Made by a program: the position numbers and the translations under genes
Shown: piece by piece, positions 36,704-44,620 of the stretch
How the letters are laid out: each line of letters starts with the position of its first letter
Numbering within the stretch: the stretch's first letter is position 1
Assembly (NCBI RefSeq): GCF_900107255.1
Contig: NZ_FNPH01000005.1
Span: 399,194-463,193, forward strand
Direction: 5' to 3'
Length of the DNA: 64,000 nt
From: Micromonospora pattaloongensis
GTDB lineage: Bacteria > Actinomycetota > Actinomycetes > Mycobacteriales > Micromonosporaceae
Notes under the pieces: generated by a model
Database searches by the model: none
What the model saw: the letters and a program-made list of their open reading frames with translations, nothing else
What the model was told of the DNA's origin: nothing

Positions 36704-37519
36704 GTGGTGCGGGACGGACGGTACGAGGACGTGCTCTCGGGCGACTGGCGGCGGCGCAAGGTGGTGCCCGAGGTCGACGCGGAGCCGGAGCTGGTGGTCG
36801 AGGACGCCGATTCGGGCTTCTGCGGGGCCGTGGTCGGCTGGGAGGCCGGCGCGGTGGTGCTGGAGGACCGGCGCGGCCGCCGTCGCAACTTCCCGTTGAT
36901 GCCGGCCGCGTTCCTGCTCGACGGCCGGCCGGTGACGCTGCGCCGGCCCGCCCCGACCGCCGTGGCGACCGCGCCCCGGCGCACCGCGTCCGGCTCGGTG
37001 GCGGTCGCCGGTGTGCGCGCCCAGGTGGCGAAGGCGAGCCGGATCTGGGTGGAGGGCATCCACGACGCCGCGCTCGTGGAGCGGATCTGGGGCGACGACC
37101 TGCGCATCGAGGGCGTGGTCGTGGAGCCGCTGGACGGCATCGACGCGCTCGCCGCGGAGGTGCGGGCGTTCGGGCCGGGGCCGGGGCGGCGGCTGGGGGT
37201 GCTCGTCGATCACCTGGTGGCCGGCTCGAAGGAGAGCCGGATCGTGGCCGCGGTCACCTCGCCGCACGTGCTGGTGACCGGCCATCCGTACGTGGACATC
37301 TGGCAGGCGGTGAAGCCGGAGCGGGTCGGCCTGCGCGCCTGGCCCGTGGTGCCGCCCGGCCGGCCGTGGAAGGAGGGCGTCTGCGCCGCCGTCGGCGTGG
37401 CCGAGCCGGCCGACATGTGGCGCCGCATCCTGGCCAGCGTGAACAGCTTCCACGACGTGGAAACCCCTCTGATCAACGCCATGGAACGCCTGATCGACTT
37501 CGTCACCGACCCCACCTGA
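36704..37519 (+). CDS. DUF3097 family protein
   Basis: A 271-residue cytosolic protein found across actinobacteria. Segments typical of the family are YEDVLSGDWRRRKVVPEVDAEPELVVE in outline, GAVVGWEAGAVVLEDRRGRRRNFPL, RIWVEGIHDAALVERIWGDDLRIEGVVVEPLDG and LGVLVDHLVAGSKESRI. The WVEGIHDAALVE...LGVLVDHL part resembles a Toprim-like alternation of strands and acidic residues, but no function is known to me. The start is taken at the GTG (36704) because of the -10; the ATG at 36698 adds two residues. It is convergent with the small gene at 37603. Confidence 0.82.
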   Translation: MVRDGRYEDVLSGDWRRRKVVPEVDAEPELVVEDADSGFCGAVVGWEAGAVVLEDRRGRRRNFPLMPAAFLLDGRPVTLRRPAPTAVATAPRRTASGSVAVAGVRAQVAKASRIWVEGIHDAALVERIWGDDLRIEGVVVEPLDGIDALAAEVRAFGPGPGRRLGVLVDHLVAGSKESRIVAAVTSPHVLVTGHPYVDIWQAVKPERVGLRAWPVVPPGRPWKEGVCAAVGVAEPADMWRRILASVNSFHDVETPLINAMERLIDFVTDPT

Positions 37520-37526
37520 TCCGCCT

Positions 37527-37607
37527 CCCTGATCACGGTGATCAGGGACGGGCTCGCGCGTGTCGTCGGCGCGGCGCCGCACCGGCCCCCTGATCACGGG
37601 GATCACG
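37527..37607 (-). repeat. Dispersed repeat with GATC arms (copy B, reverse orientation)
   Basis: Begins with the palindrome CCCTGATCAC-G-GTGATCAGGG (37527-37547, perfect 10-bp arms). It carries CGCGTGTCGTCGGCGCG, the complement of the core in copy A at 35705-35779, and ends CCCTGATCAC...GATCACG. It lies between two convergent stops and overlaps the last codons of the gene at 37603. Confidence 0.75.
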
Positions 37608-37917
37608 ACAGCGGCGACAGGTCGTCCCCGCTGAGCGGGAACGGCGGACCGGGCTGATCGGGGTGCCATCCGCGGTCCCGCGCGGTGGTGATCGCCGACG
37701 CGACGATCCCGGGTCGGACCACCTCGCCCGGCCGCCCCTGACCGGGACGCGGGTGCGCCCACGGCAGCGACACCACCAGCAGCGCGCCGGGATCGTCGGC
37801 GTGCTCGACGACGAACGACAGCGGCGCGGGTCCCGCGCTGGCGCGCCGGCGGACCATCCAGCGGTAGTCGACCCCGTCGACGGTGATCGGGCGCGAGCCC
37901 TTCCTCGGCAGCGCCAC
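37603..37917 (-). CDS. Small conserved hypothetical protein
   Basis: 104 residues, starting VALPRKGSRPITVDGVDYRW and continuing MVRRRASAGPAPLSFVVEH, VVSLPWAHPRPGQG and VVRPGIVASAITTARDRGWHP. The strand-rich pattern suggests a small beta-sandwich or barrel. I have no family name for it and no catalytic residues stand out. The GTG at 37917 lies 5 nt after the stop of the serine hydrolase gene, so the two form an operon. Its end overlaps repeat copy B. Confidence 0.65.
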   Translation of the reverse strand: MALPRKGSRPITVDGVDYRWMVRRRASAGPAPLSFVVEHADDPGALLVVSLPWAHPRPGQGRPGEVVRPGIVASAITTARDRGWHPDQPGPPFPLSGDDLSPLS

Positions 37918-37922
37918 CGGGT

Positions 37923-39245
37923 TCAGGCCACGCTGTCCGGGTCGCGGTGGAAGACGAAGGTGGCGATGTCGAGCGCGACCGGCGCCCCGGCGGCGTCCCG
38001 GCGTACGGTCAGGATTTCGCCGTCGTTCGCGCCGGACCGGCCGCGCCAGCGGTCGGCGCGCTCCTTCGCGAAGCGTTGCGGCGCGGCGCCCGCCGGGCGC
38101 GTCAACGTCAACACCAGCTCGTCCCGCTCGGCGTCCCAGCTCGCCTGGTATTCGCGCCCCATCCACCACCAGCGTCCGAGCAGCGGGGCGATCTCCTCCG
38201 GCGGCGGCGTTCCGGGCCGCCAGGGCTGGGGCCGCGCCGGCTCCCGGTCGAGCACGGCGGTGAGCGCGCGCAGCCCGAGCGCCCCGAGCGAGCCGTCGCG
38301 CAGGCCGTACGCGTTGGCGTAGCCGATCACGGCGGTGCGCGACGGGCGGTGCACCGCCAGCGAGGCGACGTAGCCGGGCATCGACCCGTTGTGGCCGACG
38401 TACACGCGCTCGCCGACCCGGTAGAGCTCCAGGCCCAGCCCGTGCCCGTGCGTCCACGACTCGAGGTCGCTGATCACCACCGGCGCGCACATCTCGGTGA
38501 TGGTCTCCGGGGCGAGCACGCTCGGCGTGGGGTCGGCCAGGAACGCCGCCCACGTGGCCAGGTCGGTCGCGGTGGACCAGAGCTGTCCGGCCGGGGCCAT
38601 CGCCCCGGTGTCGGTGCGCGGCTCCTCGCGCAGCGTGCCGTGCCAGGGGTGCACGACGTAGCCGCGGGCGTATGGCTCGACCGGGTGGTACGAGGTGCGG
38701 CGCAGGCCGAGCGGGTCGAGCAGCCGTTTGCCCAGCAGCGTCGCCCACTCCTCCCCGGTGATCCGCTCCAGGACGGCGCCGAGCAGCCCGTACGCCAGGT
38801 TGGAGTAGTGGTAGCTGCGGTGCGGCGGGAACGCCACCTTGTCGGGGGTGAGCCCGGCGAGCAGGGTGTCGACGTCGACGCCCTCGCTGCGCTCCCACCA
38901 CTCGCCCTCCGGCTCCCGCTGCAGGCCGCCGGCGTGGCCGAGCAGCTGGTGCAGCGTGACGCTGCCGACCGGCGTGCCGGGCAGGTGCCGGTAGAGCAGG
39001 TCGTCGAGGCTGAGGCGCCCCTCGTCGCGCAGTTGCAGCACGAGCGCGGCGGTCATGGTCTTGGAGATGGAGCCGATCCGGTACTGCGTGCCCGGGTCGG
39101 GGCGGGGCTGCTCGCCGGTGCCGGTGAAGTGGGCCAGCGCCCCGTCGCGGACGACGCCGAGGACCAGCGAGGGGACCTGTCCGACCGACTGCGCCTCGGC
39201 GACGAGGGCATCGACGAGGCGGGCGGTTTCCGGCAACAGCGACAC
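37923..39245 (-). CDS. Beta-lactamase-family serine hydrolase
   Basis: 440 residues with the class C/penicillin-binding fold. It has the catalytic IGSISKTMTAAL (SxxK), YHYSNLAYG (YxN) and GHNGSMPG (HxG). A C-terminal about 110-residue beta domain (LLGRWWWMGREYQASW) is typical of this esterase/D-aminopeptidase group rather than of true beta-lactamases. No signal peptide is evident, so it is probably cytoplasmic. The GTG at 39245 has AAAGGAG 9 nt upstream. It is co-transcribed with the small gene that follows. The natural substrate is unknown. Confidence 0.87.
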   Translation of the reverse strand: MSLLPETARLVDALVAEAQSVGQVPSLVLGVVRDGALAHFTGTGEQPRPDPGTQYRIGSISKTMTAALVLQLRDEGRLSLDDLLYRHLPGTPVGSVTLHQLLGHAGGLQREPEGEWWERSEGVDVDTLLAGLTPDKVAFPPHRSYHYSNLAYGLLGAVLERITGEEWATLLGKRLLDPLGLRRTSYHPVEPYARGYVVHPWHGTLREEPRTDTGAMAPAGQLWSTATDLATWAAFLADPTPSVLAPETITEMCAPVVISDLESWTHGHGLGLELYRVGERVYVGHNGSMPGYVASLAVHRPSRTAVIGYANAYGLRDGSLGALGLRALTAVLDREPARPQPWRPGTPPPEEIAPLLGRWWWMGREYQASWDAERDELVLTLTRPAGAAPQRFAKERADRWRGRSGANDGEILTVRRDAAGAPVALDIATFVFHRDPDSVA

Positions 39246-39365
39246 GGTGGGGGACTCCTTTGCTCGGCGCGGTGCGGACACCATCCGGCTCAACGGCCGC
39301 CACGCGGCTCACGTTACCGTCTTCATGGTCAGCTTCACCGATCGTGATCACGTGCGCGCGTATGT

Positions 39366-39371
39366 CACGAT
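39366..39371 (+). promoter_or_regulatory. Leaderless -10 of the nfeD-SPFH operon
   Basis: CACGAT ends 6 nt before the GTG at 39378, with no Shine-Dalgarno sequence. Confidence 0.4.
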
Positions 39372-39377
39372 CGATCC

Positions 39378-39821
39378 GTGGAGCCCGTGATCTGGATCGT
39401 GCTGGGTGTGCTGCTCGCGGTGGCGGAGGTCTTCACCACGACGCTGTTCTTGATCATGTTCGCGGTCGGGGCGGCCGCCGCCGCGGCGGCCGCGGCGCTC
39501 GGCGCGCCCGTGCTGGTGCAGGTGATCGTCTTCGCCGTGGTGTCGGCGCTGACCGTCGCGGTGGCCCGGCCGGCGATCCAGCGCCGGGTGCGCCCGGCGC
39601 TGGAGGGCGACGAGAAGGCGTTCGGCGTGGAGGCGCTGGAGGGCGCCACGGCGATGGTGGTGGAGCCGGTCGACGTCAACGGCGGCATGATCAAGATCGA
39701 CGGCGAGTTGTGGACCGCGCGCTCATACGACGGCACCCAGGTCTTCGCGACCGGGGAGCGGGTGCGGGTGATCGAGGTCAAAGGCGTGACCGCCATGGTC
39801 TGGCGGGACGACAACCCCTAG
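39378..39821 (+). CDS. NfeD-family membrane protein
   Basis: 147 residues. Two or three N-terminal helices (VIWIVLGVLLAVAEVFTTTLFLIMF, LVQVIVFAVVSALTVAVA) are followed by a soluble OB-fold: ALEGATAMVVEPVDVNGGMIKI, then DGELWTARSYDG and GERVRVIEVKGVTAMV. NfeD proteins nearly always sit beside an SPFH/stomatin gene, as here (19 bp gap), and the pair is thought to organise membrane microdomains. It matches Rv1487 by order. Confidence 0.88.
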   Translation: MEPVIWIVLGVLLAVAEVFTTTLFLIMFAVGAAAAAAAAALGAPVLVQVIVFAVVSALTVAVARPAIQRRVRPALEGDEKAFGVEALEGATAMVVEPVDVNGGMIKIDGELWTARSYDGTQVFATGERVRVIEVKGVTAMVWRDDNP

Positions 39822-39839
39822 TCGGGAAAAGGTGAGGAT

Positions 39840-40964
39840 ATGGAAGCCGTGGTCGCGGTGCTGGTCGGGGCGATCGCCCTGCTGGCGGTGATCACTCTGG
39901 TCAAGGCCGTGCGGATCGTGCCGCAGCAGCGGATGGACGTCGTCGAGCGCCTCGGCAAGTACAAGCGCACGTTGAGCCCGGGGCTGAACCTGCTGGTGCC
40001 GTTCATCGACGCGGTGCGCACCAAGGTCGACATGCGCGAGCAGGTGGTGAGCTTCCCGCCGCAGCCCGTGATCACCTCCGACAACCTCGTCGTCTCGATC
40101 GACACCGTGCTCTACTTCAAGGTCGTCGACCCGGTGCGCGCCACCTACGAGATCTCCAACTTCCTGCAGGCGATCGAGCAGTTGACGGTGACCACGCTGC
40201 GCAACGTCATCGGCTCGCTGGACCTGGAGCGGGCGCTGACCAGCCGCGAGGAGATCAACCGCCACCTCTCGGGGGTGCTCGACGAGACGACCGGCCGCTG
40301 GGGCATCAAGGTGACCCGGGTCGAGATCAAGGCGATCGAACCGCCGCCGAGCATCCGCGACTCCATGGAGAAGCAGATGCGCGCCGAGCGGGACCGCCGG
40401 GCGGCGATCCTGAACGCCGAGGGCCAGAAGCAGTCGCAGATCCTGACCGCCGAGGGTGAGAAGCAGGCGGCGGTGCTGCGCGCCGACGGCGACCGGCAGG
40501 CCCGGATCCTGCAGGCGGAGGGGCAGGCCAAGGCGATCCGTACGGTCTTCGACGCGATCCACCAGGCCAATCCCAGCCAGAAGGTGCTCGCCTACCAGTA
40601 CCTGCAGGCGCTGCCGCAGATCGCCAACGGCCAGGCCAACAAGGTGTGGATCGTGCCGGCCGAGCTGACCAAGGCGCTGGAGGGGCTCGGCGGCGCGCTC
40701 GGCGGGCTGAGCCAGATGGCCGGAGACGTCCCGTCGGCGGCTGTGGACGCCGGCGCGGTCGAGCGGGAGGCGGTCGAGGCCGCTGAGGCCGCCGCGGCGG
40801 AGGCGCGCCGGGTGACCGACGAGGTACGCGCCGCCGAGGCGCAGGTCAGTTCCGGCACGGCACCGCAGGGGCTGCCCGCGGCCGAGGCCGTCCCGGCGGC
40901 GCCGGTGACCGGTGATTCCGGCGCCGCGACGCCGGTCGCCGCCCGCCGGACCGAGCAGGCCTGA
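39840..40964 (+). CDS. SPFH/Band 7 (stomatin-like) membrane protein
   Basis: 374 residues. An N-terminal hairpin helix (VVAVLVGAIALLAVITLVKAV) is followed by the Band 7 domain (RIVPQQRMDVVERLGKYKRTL, PGLNLLVPFID, VDMREQVVSFPPQPVITSDN). A coiled-coil with EGQKQSQILTAEGEKQAAVLRADGDRQ repeats and an Ala/Glu-rich tail complete it. Such proteins form large ring or cage oligomers at the membrane; a proteolytic or flotillin-like scaffold role is possible. AGGTGAGG precedes the ATG. It is co-transcribed with nfeD and matches Rv1488. A long terminator follows. Confidence 0.92.
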   Translation: MEAVVAVLVGAIALLAVITLVKAVRIVPQQRMDVVERLGKYKRTLSPGLNLLVPFIDAVRTKVDMREQVVSFPPQPVITSDNLVVSIDTVLYFKVVDPVRATYEISNFLQAIEQLTVTTLRNVIGSLDLERALTSREEINRHLSGVLDETTGRWGIKVTRVEIKAIEPPPSIRDSMEKQMRAERDRRAAILNAEGQKQSQILTAEGEKQAAVLRADGDRQARILQAEGQAKAIRTVFDAIHQANPSQKVLAYQYLQALPQIANGQANKVWIVPAELTKALEGLGGALGGLSQMAGDVPSAAVDAGAVEREAVEAAEAAAAEARRVTDEVRAAEAQVSSGTAPQGLPAAEAVPAAPVTGDSGAATPVAARRTEQA

Positions 40965-40969
40965 CACCC

Positions 40970-41009
40970 GCGACCGGGGCGCCAGGCGCGGGCCTGGCGC
41001 CCCGGTCGC
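40970..41009 (+). terminator. Strong hairpin terminator after the SPFH gene
   Basis: Perfect 18-bp arms (40970-40987 and 40992-41009, GCGACCGGGGCGCCAGGC and its complement) with loop GCGG, starting 6 nt past the stop. Confidence 0.85.
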
Positions 41010-41199
41010 GCGGGGTGCGCCGGCCGGTAGCGACCGGCGCCGCGCGCCGGGTAGTCAGTCGCCCGCGCCGGGCTGTCGCGGAAACGCTGAACTCCGCCCG
41101 TCCGCGCCGCCCGCCTGCCACGATCGGGTCGTACCAGGACCGGTTACCGGCGCCGGGGAGCCGCACGCCCTCGGCGGCGGCGAGGAGGCGCGTGCCCCG

Positions 41200-42033
41200 A
41201 TGAGCCAGACCGCGCGAAACACGCGACCCCCCAGGACGGCCTACGCCGTGATGCGGACCGCGTCGCTGCGGGTCGTCGCCCGCAGCGACGCCGGGGTGGC
41301 GGTGCTGGCCGCCGCCGGCCCCGACCGGGCGCGCACCCCGGCGACGAACGGCAGTTGGGCCGAGTCACTACGCCAGTTCACCCGCGCCGCCGTCTGGGTC
41401 CTGCCCGTGTACGGCCTGCTCTACGGCGCGAGCACCCTCGGCGACCTGCACGCCGGCGGCCCGTCGTCGTACCTGGCGCACGGCCAGCCGGTCCGCTTGA
41501 TCGGCTGGGTCGCCGCGCTCTGCCTGGGCCTGATCGCGTTGGTCGCGGTCGCCGCCATCCATGCCGGGGCCCGCGGGCGGCGCAGCGCCGCGCTCGGACT
41601 CGTCGTCGGGCTGGTCGGCGCGGCGTTGATGCTGTCATTCGTGGTGCTGCCCGGCCGGACCCGGGTCGGCGTGATCCCCTCCGGCGCGTTCACGCTGGCC
41701 GGGGCGAGCCTCTACAGCGTGGGCTGGCTGCTCGTCGGGTGGGCCGTGGTGCGGTCGCGGCTCTTCTCCCTGGTCGACGGCGTGATGCTGATCGTCGCCG
41801 CGCCGATGCTGGGCGTCGCCGGGTTGCTCATCGGCCCGCTGCAGACCGTCGGCGCGATGCTCGCCGTGGCCGCCGGCATCGGGTTGGCCTGGACCGCCGG
41901 CCGGCTGATCCCGACGGTCGGCGGTCCCGAGCTGGCCGGGCCGCCGGTCCGGCAGGGCTCCGACGGCGCGGCGGCCGGCCGGCCGGCGGCGTACGCCCCG
42001 GTCGCCACCCACGACGGCGACGCCGGAGCGTGA
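41200..42033 (+). CDS. Integral membrane protein, unknown function
   Basis: 277 residues. An N-terminal polar stretch of about 60 residues is followed by about six to eight hydrophobic helices, for example AAVWVLPVYGLLYGASTL, LIGWVAALCLGLIALVAVAAIHA, ALGLVVGLVGAALMLSFVVL, GWLLVGWAVVRSRL and GVMLIVAAPMLGVAGLLIG. The C-terminus is Gly/Ala/Pro-rich. I recognise no family and see no conserved charged residues inside the helices that would suggest a transporter. GAGGAGG lies 11 nt before the ATG at 41200, which is a little far; a start a few codons later is possible. Confidence 0.6.
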   Translation: MSQTARNTRPPRTAYAVMRTASLRVVARSDAGVAVLAAAGPDRARTPATNGSWAESLRQFTRAAVWVLPVYGLLYGASTLGDLHAGGPSSYLAHGQPVRLIGWVAALCLGLIALVAVAAIHAGARGRRSAALGLVVGLVGAALMLSFVVLPGRTRVGVIPSGAFTLAGASLYSVGWLLVGWAVVRSRLFSLVDGVMLIVAAPMLGVAGLLIGPLQTVGAMLAVAAGIGLAWTAGRLIPTVGGPELAGPPVRQGSDGAAAGRPAAYAPVATHDGDAGA

Positions 42034-42038
42034 CCGGC

Positions 42039-42044
42039 GAGAAT
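42039..42044 (+). promoter_or_regulatory. Leaderless -10 of the TrmH-type methyltransferase gene
   Basis: GAGAAT ends 7 nt before the GTG at 42052. Confidence 0.4.
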
Positions 42045-42051
42045 CGGCGGT

Positions 42052-42861
42052 GTGTCCGTCGAACTGATCACCGACCCTGACGACGAGCGGATCGCCGACT
42101 ACCGGGCGCTGACCGACGTCGAGCTGCGTACCCGTTGGGAGCCGCCGCACGGCCTGTTCATCGCCGAGGGGGAGCTGGTGCTGCGCCGGGCGCTGCGCGC
42201 CGGCTACCCGCCGCGGTCGTTCCTGGTCGACGCGAAGCGCGTGGATCAGCTGGCCGACCTGCAGACCCACGACGCCCCCGTCTACGCGGCCAACCCCGAC
42301 GTGCTGGAACGGGCGACCGGCTTCCACGTGCACCGCGGGGTGCTGGCATCGTTCCACCGGCGGCCCTTGCCAACCCCCGAGCAGCTGCTGGCGACCGCCC
42401 GCCGGATCGCCATCCTGGAAGACGTCAACAACCACACGAATCTCGGCGCCGTTTTCCGGGGCGCCGCCGCGCTCGGCGTCGACGCGGTGCTGCTGTCGCC
42501 GTCCTGCGCCGACCCGCTCTACCGGCGCAGCGTCCGGGTGAGCATGGGCGAGGTGTTCGCCGTGCCGTACGCGACGCTCGCGCCCTGGCCCGACGGCCTG
42601 GCGCGGGTGCGCGAGGCCGGCTTCGCGGTGCTCGCCCTGACACCGGCGCCGGACGCGCTGCCGATCCAGCGCCTCACCCCGCAACAGCGGGCCCGCGCCG
42701 CGCTGCTGCTCGGCGCGGAGGGGCCGGGGCTGTCGCGGCACGCGCTGAACGCCAGCGACCAGCGGGTGGCGATCCCGATGCGGCGCGGGGTGGACTCGCT
42801 CAACGTGGCGGCGGCGGCCGCGGTGGCGTTCTGGGAGCTCGGCCGGGACGACCCGCTGTAG
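42052..42861 (+). CDS. TrmH/SpoU-family RNA methyltransferase
   Basis: A 269-residue SPOUT (knotted) SAM-dependent methyltransferase, probably a 2'-O-ribose methylase of rRNA or tRNA. The N-terminal substrate-binding domain (LFIAEGELVLRRALRAGYPP) is followed by SpoU motif 1 (ILEDVNNHTNLGAVFRGAAALG), motif 2 (LLLGAEGPGLS) and motif 3 (IPMRRGVDSLNVAAAAAVAFWEL). The target nucleotide is not predictable; actinobacterial resistance methylases such as Tsr belong to the same superfamily, but there is no antibiotic cluster nearby. Confidence 0.88.
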   Translation: MSVELITDPDDERIADYRALTDVELRTRWEPPHGLFIAEGELVLRRALRAGYPPRSFLVDAKRVDQLADLQTHDAPVYAANPDVLERATGFHVHRGVLASFHRRPLPTPEQLLATARRIAILEDVNNHTNLGAVFRGAAALGVDAVLLSPSCADPLYRRSVRVSMGEVFAVPYATLAPWPDGLARVREAGFAVLALTPAPDALPIQRLTPQQRARAALLLGAEGPGLSRHALNASDQRVAIPMRRGVDSLNVAAAAAVAFWELGRDDPL

Positions 42862-42891
42862 CGGGTGGCGGCTCCGGTCCGTGCCCACGGG

Positions 42892-42897
42892 TACCGT
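42892..42897 (+). promoter_or_regulatory. Leaderless -10 of the pucR-type gene
   Basis: TACCGT ends 7 nt before the GTG at 42905. Confidence 0.5.
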
Positions 42898-42904
42898 GAT
42901 CGCC

Positions 42905-44575
42905 GTGTTCCCTACCGTCCGTGAGGTTCTGGGCCTCGACCCCGTGCGCCACGGCGGTCCGCGGGTCGTCGCCGCCGAGGCGCACCTGGACCGGCCGGTG
43001 CGCTGGGTGCACGTCGCCGAGGTGCCCGACATCGCGTCGCTGCTCGGTGGCGGCGAACTGGTGCTCACCACCGGGATCGGGCTGCCCGCCGACGACGCGG
43101 GCCTGCGGGCGTTCATCGGCGACCTCGCCGACGTCGGTGTGGCGGGGCTGGTCGTCGAGCTCGGCCGCCGCTACGACAGCTGCGTTCCGCGGGTGATGGC
43201 CGCCGCGGCCGAACGGCACGGACTGCCCCTGGTCGAGCTGCGCCGGCCCACCCCGTTCGTCCGGATCACCGAGGCGGTGCACGCGCTGATCGTCGACGCG
43301 CAGCTGACCGAGCTGCGTGCCACCGAGGAGATCCACCAGCGCTTCACGGAGCTGTCGGTGGAGGGCGCCGAGCCGGCCGAGGTGGTGCAGCAGGCCGCCA
43401 CGCTGGCCGGTTGCCCGGTGGTGCTGGAGAACCTGTCGCGGCAGGTGCTGGCGTACGACAGCGCGGGCGACAGCGCCGAGCTGCTGCTCGACGGCTGGGA
43501 GCAGCACTCGCGGCGGATCCAGCCGGCGGGACGCACGGCGTACGACCCGGACGCCGGGTGGCTGGTCACCACGGTCGGCGCGCGCGGCCAGGACTGGGGA
43601 CGGCTGCTGCTGCGCTGGCCCGCCCCCGGGGTGGCGGCCGAGGCCGCCGACCGTCCGCCGACCCGGTTGACGATCCTGGTGGAGCGGGCGGCCTCCACGC
43701 TGGCGCTGGGTCGGCTGATCCGGCGCGACGCCGAGGGGCTGGAACGCCAGATCCACCGCACGCTGCTCACCGCCCTGCTCGACCACGCCCGCCCGGTCGA
43801 CGAGGTGGCGCTGCGTGCCCGCGCGCTCGGGGTGCCGCTGGAGCGTCGGCACCTGGTGGGCGTGGTGGTCCGGCCGCGCACGGACGACCCGGCGGCGGAG
43901 CCGGGCACCGAGGCGGCGCAGGCGCGGCTGCGTGATCTGGCCGAGGCGGTCAGCCAGGCGTTGCGGGAGGCGAAGCTGTCCGGGCTGGCCAGCGCGCTCG
44001 ACGAGCACGCGGTGGGGGCGCTGCTGACGCTGCGCGGCGCGGCCGAGGAGGAGCGCGCGCTGTCGGCGTTCGCCGCCGCGCTGCACCGGCTGCGCGGTGA
44101 CGCCGACCCGGCGGGCAGCGGCCGCCGCGGCCTGATCGTCGCCGCCGGTACCGGGGTGGCGGCGCCGCGCGAGGCGCGCCGGTCGCTGATCGAGGCGCGG
44201 CAGATCGCCGACGCCGCCCGGCGCGACCCCCGGGACATGCCGGTGTTCCGGCTGCCGCACGTCGGCCTCGCCGGCCTGCTGCACCTGCTGCGCGAGGAGC
44301 CGCGGCTGCAGACGTTCGTCGAGCGTGAGCTCGGGGCGCTGCTGGCGTACGACGCCAAGCATCCGCGCGAACAGCTGCTCGGCACGCTGCGCGCGTACCT
44401 GGATCACGGGCGGAACAAGTCGGCGGCGGCGACGGCGGCGCACCTGTCCCGGCCGGCGTTCTACGAGCGGCTGTTCCGGATCGGCCGCATCCTCGACGTC
44501 AACCTGGACGCGGTCGAGACCTGCCTGTCCCTGCACGTCGCCCTGCTGGCCCTGGACGCGGTCCGCGACAAGTAA
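42905..44575 (+). CDS. PucR-family transcriptional regulator
   Basis: 556 residues. The N-terminal PucR ligand domain (VREVLGLDPVRHGGPRVVAAEAHLDRPVRWVHVAEVPD in outline, ELVLTTGIGLP) is followed by a GGDEF-like middle part. The C-terminal HTH_30 has LGTLRAYLDHGRNKSAAATAAHLSRPAFYERLFRIGRILDVNL in outline. PucR-type proteins control purine, amine or amino-acid catabolism in response to a small metabolite. An aminotransferase/semialdehyde dehydrogenase operon begins 5 kb downstream on the same strand and is the most plausible target (inference). The GTG at 42905 is chosen on the -10. Confidence 0.88.
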   Translation: MFPTVREVLGLDPVRHGGPRVVAAEAHLDRPVRWVHVAEVPDIASLLGGGELVLTTGIGLPADDAGLRAFIGDLADVGVAGLVVELGRRYDSCVPRVMAAAAERHGLPLVELRRPTPFVRITEAVHALIVDAQLTELRATEEIHQRFTELSVEGAEPAEVVQQAATLAGCPVVLENLSRQVLAYDSAGDSAELLLDGWEQHSRRIQPAGRTAYDPDAGWLVTTVGARGQDWGRLLLRWPAPGVAAEAADRPPTRLTILVERAASTLALGRLIRRDAEGLERQIHRTLLTALLDHARPVDEVALRARALGVPLERRHLVGVVVRPRTDDPAAEPGTEAAQARLRDLAEAVSQALREAKLSGLASALDEHAVGALLTLRGAAEEERALSAFAAALHRLRGDADPAGSGRRGLIVAAGTGVAAPREARRSLIEARQIADAARRDPRDMPVFRLPHVGLAGLLHLLREEPRLQTFVERELGALLAYDAKHPREQLLGTLRAYLDHGRNKSAAATAAHLSRPAFYERLFRIGRILDVNLDAVETCLSLHVALLALDAVRDK

Positions 44576-44608
44576 CGCGGCCGGATGGGCGCCGCCCCCG
44601 CGCTCCCG

Positions 44609-44614
44609 TAAAAT
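44609..44614 (+). promoter_or_regulatory. Leaderless -10 of recQ
   Basis: TAAAAT ends 6 nt before the GTG at 44621 and is the most consensus-like -10 in the window. Confidence 0.5.
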
Positions 44615-44620
44615 CCCCCG

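Noticed and set aside
37923..39245. An antibiotic-resistance beta-lactamase
   Set aside because: The SxxK/YxN/HxG set and C-terminal domain fit the broad serine hydrolase/esterase family, there is no export signal, and the partner gene is an unknown small protein.
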